Source of the DNA: Brachionus plicatilis
Taxonomy: Eukaryota; Rotifera; Eurotatoria; Ploima; Brachionidae
Assembly (NCBI GenBank): GCA_010279815.1
Contig: QEOQ01000508.1
Span: 4,339,342 to 4,403,341 of the forward strand
Reading direction: 5' to 3'
DNA length: 64,000 nt
Part shown: one piece after another, positions 57,740 through 64,000 of the stretch
Layout: the number at the start of each line of letters is the position of its first letter
Position numbering within the stretch: the first letter of the stretch is position 1
Position numbers and translations under genes: made by a program
Notes under the pieces: model-generated
The model's database searches: none
The model's input: only the letters and a program-made list of their open reading frames with translations
Told to the model about the DNA's origin: nothing

Positions 57740-60700
57740 ATGTCCTCAGAAGAAGAAAAGAGTACATTTTACATTAGTAGTTCACCTTAATAAACACATT
57801 TTCTGATTTGTTTTTTTATTTTGAAGATAGAAGAGATGATTTGTTGCATAGCGTTAAAATTGAGGTAAAACAACTCATGGAATTGTCGGCCACTTGCAAG
57901 TTTATTCACGAAGATAACCATTTTTTTACCAATTTTTGCGGTATAAACAAAATTTAGCAGTTTTTTTTTACACGTTTAACTTCTAAATTTATGATTATCT
58001 TATTCTAATGAAGTTATTTTATTCTTTTATTATTAGGTGCCATCGACAACTGTTTTCTTTATGGACTCAAGACAGAATTTCTAAACAAACCATCTAGCTA
58101 CGATCTAGTTAAAAAAATCAGCTACGATTGTAAATCTGCCGATGAAATAGTCAAAATTTTTAATGAATTGGATAAAAATCTTAATAATAATAATAACAAA
58201 CTAAATTCTGAATATAGCGAAAATTCTAAAAGTGGCATTTTTTCCAAATTATTTTGGTCAAGCAATTCAAAAAGCAGCATCAGTACGGAAACAATAAGTC
58301 ATTATGTGCCATTGTACTTTTCCAATTTGGCTCATATCAAAACCTTGTGGATAAAGATCGCCATAATGAGAAAATGCTTCACTGATATAGTATCTTACAT
58401 AATCAAAAATGCTTCCAAATTTTACCATCCTTATGCTTTGATGGCCAGTTCTTTGGAAAGCGGAATTCTGGTATCGCTAATAGCCGGTCCATGCTCGTTT
58501 GATAAATACACCCGTCTAAAAACTATTGAAAATGCTGACCCGGACGCCGACGAGTTGATTCGGCGCCACAAAATGCACTTGGTCACACCATATCGTTCAC
58601 CTTGTCTCACTGCTAAGTCCCGTCTGCAATCACTCGGCTTGAGTGAAACAAATAATTCTAAAAAATTCAATGCTGATAATATAAGAGAATTTGTTGAATC
58701 TCTGCATCAAAATGTCACCTCTCAATTGGTTTATGGAAAAAATCACGTAATTGTCAATCAAGTAATAATTTAATAAATATATTTTTTTTTTATTAAAATA
58801 TTTTTTTTTTGAATTCAAAAATTTTTTTACTATTTATTTCAGAAAGAAAAATCCTACGAAGGCTATTTATCACTTCATTTGAACACCAATGGCTTGATTC
58901 TAAACTGGACTCCTAATGAAATTTTAAATGGATCCTATTCAGACTACGACGAAACATCAAAATTCAAAAGTCAAAATTTAAATGATTTGATTATTTATAT
59001 TGAACTAGACACAATTTCTTTTTTGCATTGTCACCAAGAAAATTCAAAATCTTTCAAAGTTATATTTGTCTCTCAAAATGGAGCCCAGCATCCACCAATT
59101 CAATTCACAGATTCGCCAAGTCTTGCTCATTTTTTAAAGAGCGTAGAAAATGCTTTGAAGACAAAATATAAATTTGATCCAAATGACTGGCAAACTGCTA
59201 TAAATATGGACCGAATGCCTTTGATAATTAAAAAAATAAGCATTTTGCAAGAATCAAAATCAGACTCAAAACCGGCACACGAAGCCGAGAACAGGAACGA
59301 AAAAATTGAAATAAAAAGCATATGTGATGACATTGAATTTAAAATTTTGTCCAGAGCTTTTTATGGATGGCTAAACTATCACCGGGAAACAAAAGTTGTC
59401 AATAAACATTTGGTTAGGCTGCTGAATCTGGAGCCAAATGAATGGAAGCAAAATTTAAGTCCAAGCCAAGTGGATGTTTTAATGCAAAAGTATTTGGATA
59501 ATAAGCAAAAAATTGATGAAAATCTATGGTCACAAATAATTCAAAGTAGAAGTTTTAATGAAAATTTATTTTATAAAATTGTTTATCTACATGGTATTCA
59601 AAATAACGATTTGCGCAAATTAATCTGGCCTTATCTGCTTGGTATATGTACCTTTGAAATGAGTTTGGATGAAATTGAAGCCAAAAATAAAAACGCGGTC
59701 AAAAATTATCAAAATTTGATCGCTGAATGGAAGCCATATGAGGAACATAGTCGGCTTTTTGGTGAAAAAAAGCTCAATTCAAGTCAAAGTTCGCAATGTA
59801 CGCCATCGGATGATAGCGGATTTTGTTCCGATGTAACATCAATGTCAGTCATATCTGAAAATTCAATAATTATCAACAACACGCCTAAAAAATCGTCTAC
59901 AATTGAGGCTAAGCGTTTCTTTGGCAAATTTAGAGCCAAACAAACTCAAACGCCATTGTTGGCCGAAAGTGTTCCATCCGAGGCCAGCAAACGAAAATTC
60001 TATGACTCTAGAACTGATTTGTACAACTTGAGACATTTTGAAGATAAGGGAATTTATTTTTATAAATTAAAAGCAAAAAATTTTCTATCAAAAATTATGA
60101 AACAATCTACTTCGGAGAATTTGCTGGACCAAAGTGACCAGGAATCTCCCAAAAGTTTAAGTAAATCGAAAATATTGACCAAAGATGAATTTTTCGGTGA
60201 ACTAGCTCAAATGTTGGTGTCGAATGCAATTTTAAAAGCCCGCCATTCCATGGAGTCCGAGGCTGGCGTCCGCTTTACCATTGAGCTCAGCAAAGCAAAG
60301 TCAATTGATTTGCTCTCTCCGATTGCATCTGAAGAGGAAAAAACCAAAAGTGACATGATCAGCATCATTTCGCCTTTGTCTTTAAGCTCGTCCGGAAGTA
60401 ACCACATGATGGGCGACAACTATTTAAACAAAGAGCTCTATGATGCATTTGCTCTCAATATGCACCGCATTGACAAAGATGTATTGAGATGTGACAGAAA
60501 TTTTTGGTATTTTAGCTCAGTGGAAAATTTGAATAAACTAAAGAACATTATTTATACGTGAGTTTTAGATTAGTAAAATTTTAGACTTAAATTTATATGT
60601 GTGTTTATTTTTAATAAATTTAAAAGTTATGTTTGGGAAACAATTGAAATTGGCTACATACAAGGCATGTGTGATATCATAGCTCCGCTTTTGGTGGTAT

Positions 60701-61286
60701 TTGATAATGGTAATTGAACATTAATGAAGAAATTTTAATATATTTTTTAATTTTTAAAAAAGAGGCTATTGTTTATGAGTACTTTAGAAAATTGATGGAA
60801 AGAATGTCTCTTAATTTTTTATCTAATTCTGAAATGGACAAAAATTTTTCGAATTTACGCTCTTTAGTACAAATTTTGGACAAGGAATTGTATGAATATT
60901 TGAATAGTCGCGGTGACCAGAGCCAGTTTTATTTTACTTATAGATGGTTTTTGTTGGATTTTAAACGAGAATTGCTGTACAAAGACATTTTTGTGGTCTG
61001 GGAAACTATTTTGGCATCAAGGAAATACCTAAAATCGGACTGTTTTTCTCTATTTTTTGCACTTGCTCTAATTGAAATATATCGTGATATAATTCTTGAA
61101 AATCAAATGGATTTTACTGATATAATAAAATTTTTTAATGGTAAAAATAGAATGGCGATTTAATCTTTTTAGTTTATTTTTTTAATTTTAGAAATGTCGG
61201 AAAAACACGATGTCAAAGAAGCGATTGAATTGGCTCGTGAATTGGTTAAAAAACTTCAAGGCATAATAAAAGAAAAGTATATCTGA
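57740..61286 (+). CDS. SGSM: SGSM-type RUN and TBC domain protein
   Basis: Seven exons (57740-57776, 57827-57940, 58037-58761, 58843-60557, 60627-60709, 60763-61140, 61192-61286) join in frame to 1048 residues. The N-terminal RUN domain (about 15-230) shows [39 protein letters not shown] and [20 protein letters not shown]. Then come [19 protein letters not shown], the PH-like region ([35 protein letters not shown]) and a linker. The TBC region opens with [19 protein letters not shown] and [19 protein letters not shown]. Both catalytic fingers are present: arginine in [13 protein letters not shown] and glutamine in IGYIQGMCD. The end is [11 protein letters not shown] plus a short helix. SGSM proteins are Rab GAPs that also bind RAP/RAB partners through RUN, acting in endosomal and neuronal traffic. 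Which paralogue (SGSM1, 2 or 3) is not resolved. Confidence 0.95.
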
Positions 61287-61858
61287 AGATTTTTAGTAAA
61301 GTATTTTTTAATTTCAATGCATTTTTTTGAATATTTTATAAAAATTTTAATAAAACCGATTTTGAAACAATATTGTGTAATAAATTATTACTTTAATATT
61401 TTTTTCTTATTTCAAAAATAAATTTTTACAAAGTTATTTTTAGAAATACGGCCAAGGTATTTTCTATAAACAATTGGATTAGAAATAATAAACCATTAAT
61501 TTTATTATTTAAAGAGATATTAGATTTCAAAGAATATTGATTATTTTTAAATACAAAGTAAAAATAAATCCTTATGACTAAAAAAATGTGTAAATAACTT
61601 ATTTAGAATGATTGATTTCAAAATTTTTGTTCAATAATTTTCTAATTAATTTTTAAAAGATAAACTTAAATAAAATAAAGTATCAAATTTGACTTTATTT
61701 TTAAAAAAGTGCAAAAAAATTTTCAAAAGATAAATCAATCTCAAACGGAGCAATAATCAAAATTTTTGCCAAATTTAATTCGATGATTCGGCTTTTTTTA
61801 TTAAGTATCAATTTTATCATGATTTTTGGTAGTTTAAATTTTAACATTTTTCTTTTAT
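61287..61858. other. AT-rich spacer between convergent genes
   Basis: Holds the 3' flanks of SGSM and the KH gene; nothing else is visible. Confidence 0.45.
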
Positions 61859-62751
61859 TTAGTAATATTTTCCTTTCTGCTTTCTTTCTCTTAATGCTTC
61901 TTCTTCTTTAATTTTGGATTTTATTAACTCCTTTTGATTACATTAAAATTTTTTTGAATAATTCTTAATTTTTTAAATTACCTCAGCAAATGAAATTTTT
62001 TCACTTGATCCCTTAATTCGAACAATCTTAAGTAAATCTTTAGATGTAACGTCTTGGTCGTCCAAATCATCTTTTTTAGAGATTTCTCTGCTTTCTATCA
62101 GAGAAATCTTACAATTTGATGCTCTTGACAATTCTTTTATTGTAGATCCTCCTTTACCAATTATTCTTCCACATGCATACTGTGGAACAAAGAATTCTTT
62201 TGTAATAAATATGGGATATTCGAGAATCATTTTTTTAATTTCAAATTCTGCGTTTTGGACGTTTTTATTCGAACCTCTTATTACTAAAATACGATCTGGA
62301 TTTTCCAATATTTTTTCACTTGAATCCTTATCAGCCTCGGAAATGAGGGGATCAATGCTGCTAATCTTGTCTCTAAAATTCATTCTAGTGTTTGTTTTCT
62401 TTTGAAGCTTATTTCAAAGATTATAGTAATAAAATAAAAAGGAGTTGAGTTTTTACTTCTTTTATATTCTGTCCCTGTGGTCCGATCAACTGTCCAGTAA
62501 ATTCACTCGGCACCTTTATTTCAACAATTGTTTGTTTTCCTCTTATTACACTCTCTTCTTCATTATCTAGATAATAAAAAAATAAAACATGTATTTTTTA
62601 TTTAAAATTCTATACTTTCTTGGTAGGAATTTTTATTTCTATTTTTAAAAATATAAATCAGGGTTATTGATGATGCTACGGTCAAACAAATCAATGTTTT
62701 TCTCTTGTCTATCGAATAGTCAGTTAATTTGGAAAAATCACTAAAATTCAT
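61859..62751 (-). CDS. TDRKH-like double KH protein, membrane anchored, no Tudor domain
   Basis: Four exons (62751-62616, 62566-62457, 62398-61982, 61930-61859) join in frame to 244 residues. The N-terminus has one hydrophobic helix (TLICLTVASSITLIYIF) followed by basic KNRNKN, as in TDRKH/Papi, which are anchored to the mitochondrial outer membrane. KH1 has IVEIKVPSEFTGQLIGPQGQ (GxxG = GPQG) then NIK, continuing in exon 3 to NPDRILVIRGSNKNVQNAEF. KH2 has FFVPQYACGRIIGKGGSTIK (GxxG = GKGG) and LLKIVRIKGSSEKISFAE. The last exon is a charged helix (ELIKSKIKEEEALRERKQKG, ending YY and stop). In TDRKH a Tudor domain follows this point; here the frame ends. TDRKH works in piRNA 3'-end trimming; a scaffold or RNA-binding role is inferred. 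Splitting of the gene or a missing Tudor exon is possible, but no Tudor-like sequence was seen down to 61287. Confidence 0.78.
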
Positions 62752-64000
62752 ATTTAATTTTTTTTGTTAATTGTGAATTTTGGATTAAAAAAATTTAAAA
62801 AAAATAAAAGTTTTAAGTTGTTCATTCAAATTTTGAGTCCGATTTGGGATTAATTTTCTACTTGCAAAAGATACTTCACATTTAAATATCTATGTAACAA
62901 TTTTAAATTTCATTTTAGTATATTTTTCTAGATTTTTAATTTTTTTGCTTATTATATCTAAAAATGTCATCATTGATGCAAATAAAAAGAATCATATTTA
63001 ACAAAAGATTATTGAATCAAATAATATAAGCACAATTATAGATAATTATAGAAATTTAAATTTAAGATTATATAAAATTCGTTTTTTACTCAATTTAACA
63101 CTGATTATTCTAAATTATCTAAAATATTTAGAAATTTTTGGAAAATATTTTCTATTTACCATTTAAATACTTTTATGTGACGATAGTAAAGAATCTAACT
63201 TTATATTTTTAATTCTTGGTAATCCAAATTGTGGAATTTTTTATGTCACATTTTTAAGCCGTGATCTAGCATGTGATTAATTACAAGGCTCATTTAAGCT
63301 TTATTTAGTCAAAATAAAAAAAAGACATAATTATAAAAATGTATTGAATTAATATCTTATTTATTAAATTAAATTTCTTTATTAATGAATCAAAATCTGA
63401 CAAACAAAATTTAAACAAACAAAATTATATCTAAATAATTTATATTTTAGCTAATTATTAAGCAAACGAACAATAAAAGAATAAATTTAACACTTGTTCA
63501 GGCAATATTTTTATTTATTTCAATAAGTGCATTAGAGGCGATCTAAATAAACAAATTCTTTTTTTTTTAAATTTTAGATTTAAGTGATGTTATTTATTTA
63601 CTATTTTTTAAAAGACTCAAAATATTTATATATGACGAATTTCGAAAATTTCCAACAAATTTAATAAAAAATAAACAAATATATGGAACCAATAATTTTA
63701 TTAATTCAATTTATTAAATCAAGCATAGTTAAAATAAACAAAATAATTTTTTTCAGAAATAAAAAAGATAAATCGATTTTTTATTACATTTCTCAACAAA
63801 AAAATTATTAAATTAATACAAAGTGATTTAAATATAATAATTTTTTATTGTTCAAATGTTTGAACTTATTTCTTTCAAAAATCGTATTACTTTTTCAGTG
63901 AAACGTTTCATTTTGGTCATGATTTATTAGCACTATCAGTTCAGTATCAATTAGCCGGTTGATACTGTAAACAGTGCCTATTTTTTCATTTCTTTATAGC
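62752..64000. other. AT-rich terminal region
   Basis: No gene is supported. A small imperfect hairpin lies at 63930-63977. Confidence 0.4.

Noticed and set aside
1..64000. CRISPR arrays, bacterial operons or phage features.
   Set aside because: The window is eukaryotic throughout, with introns and animal genes; no regularly spaced repeats were seen.

Overview
This is eukaryotic and clearly animal DNA. It is very AT-rich, with short introns (many 45-60 bases) bounded by GT...AG, long AT-rich spacers and one assembly gap (28296-28464, Ns). The gene set is bilaterian: acetylcholine-receptor-type channel subunits, a Ly6 protein, a DRGX-type homeobox gene, a TRAF6-like gene, SLC22, SEC31, TAF12, SGSM and MEIG1. 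The compact introns and base composition suggest a small invertebrate. A rotifer of the Brachionus type is my best guess, but that is inference and not proven by any single feature.

Layout. 1-6167: two tandem Cys-loop channel subunit genes (+), the first cut by the window edge, with a Ly6/uPAR-type gene (-) between them. 9397-10523: DRGX-like homeobox gene (-). 12639-17994: a 23-exon gene (-) for a roughly 1039-residue membrane protein I cannot name; its longest intron carries a MITE. 18530-24548: a hAT-type MITE, two near-identical genes for an aberrant histone H3, and a dead LINE between them. 25950-26960: a duplicated segment in which one copy was hit by a TIR element, giving a natural empty/filled site pair. 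27281-28253: TRAF6-like gene without a TRAF-C domain. 29376-31342: two unrecognised genes (-). 32072-33433: intronless GPCR (+). 35404-38804: PDCL3-like gene and two AP-1 sigma genes (-). 40330-42284: SLC22 transporter (-). 43202-43786: GC-rich LINE fragment. 44539-49344: SEC31 (+). 49904-51823: cluster of MITEs and other repeats. 52685-53007: MEIG1 (+). 53978-57403: a close-packed minus-strand run NUBPL, MRPL21, TAF12, MRPS16. 57740-61286: SGSM RUN-TBC gene (+). 61859-62751: TDRKH-like KH protein without Tudor domain (-).

Functional themes. The receptor subunits and the Ly6 protein form a plausible local set, since Ly6 proteins are known to modulate nicotinic receptors. AP-1 sigma, SEC31 and SGSM are membrane-traffic genes. 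NUBPL, MRPL21 and MRPS16 are mitochondrial and sit with TAF12 in an arrangement that looks like an operon or a shared-promoter cluster. Exon models were built by eye from reading frame, splice sites and family similarity; where I say a model closes in frame, the exon lengths sum to a multiple of three.
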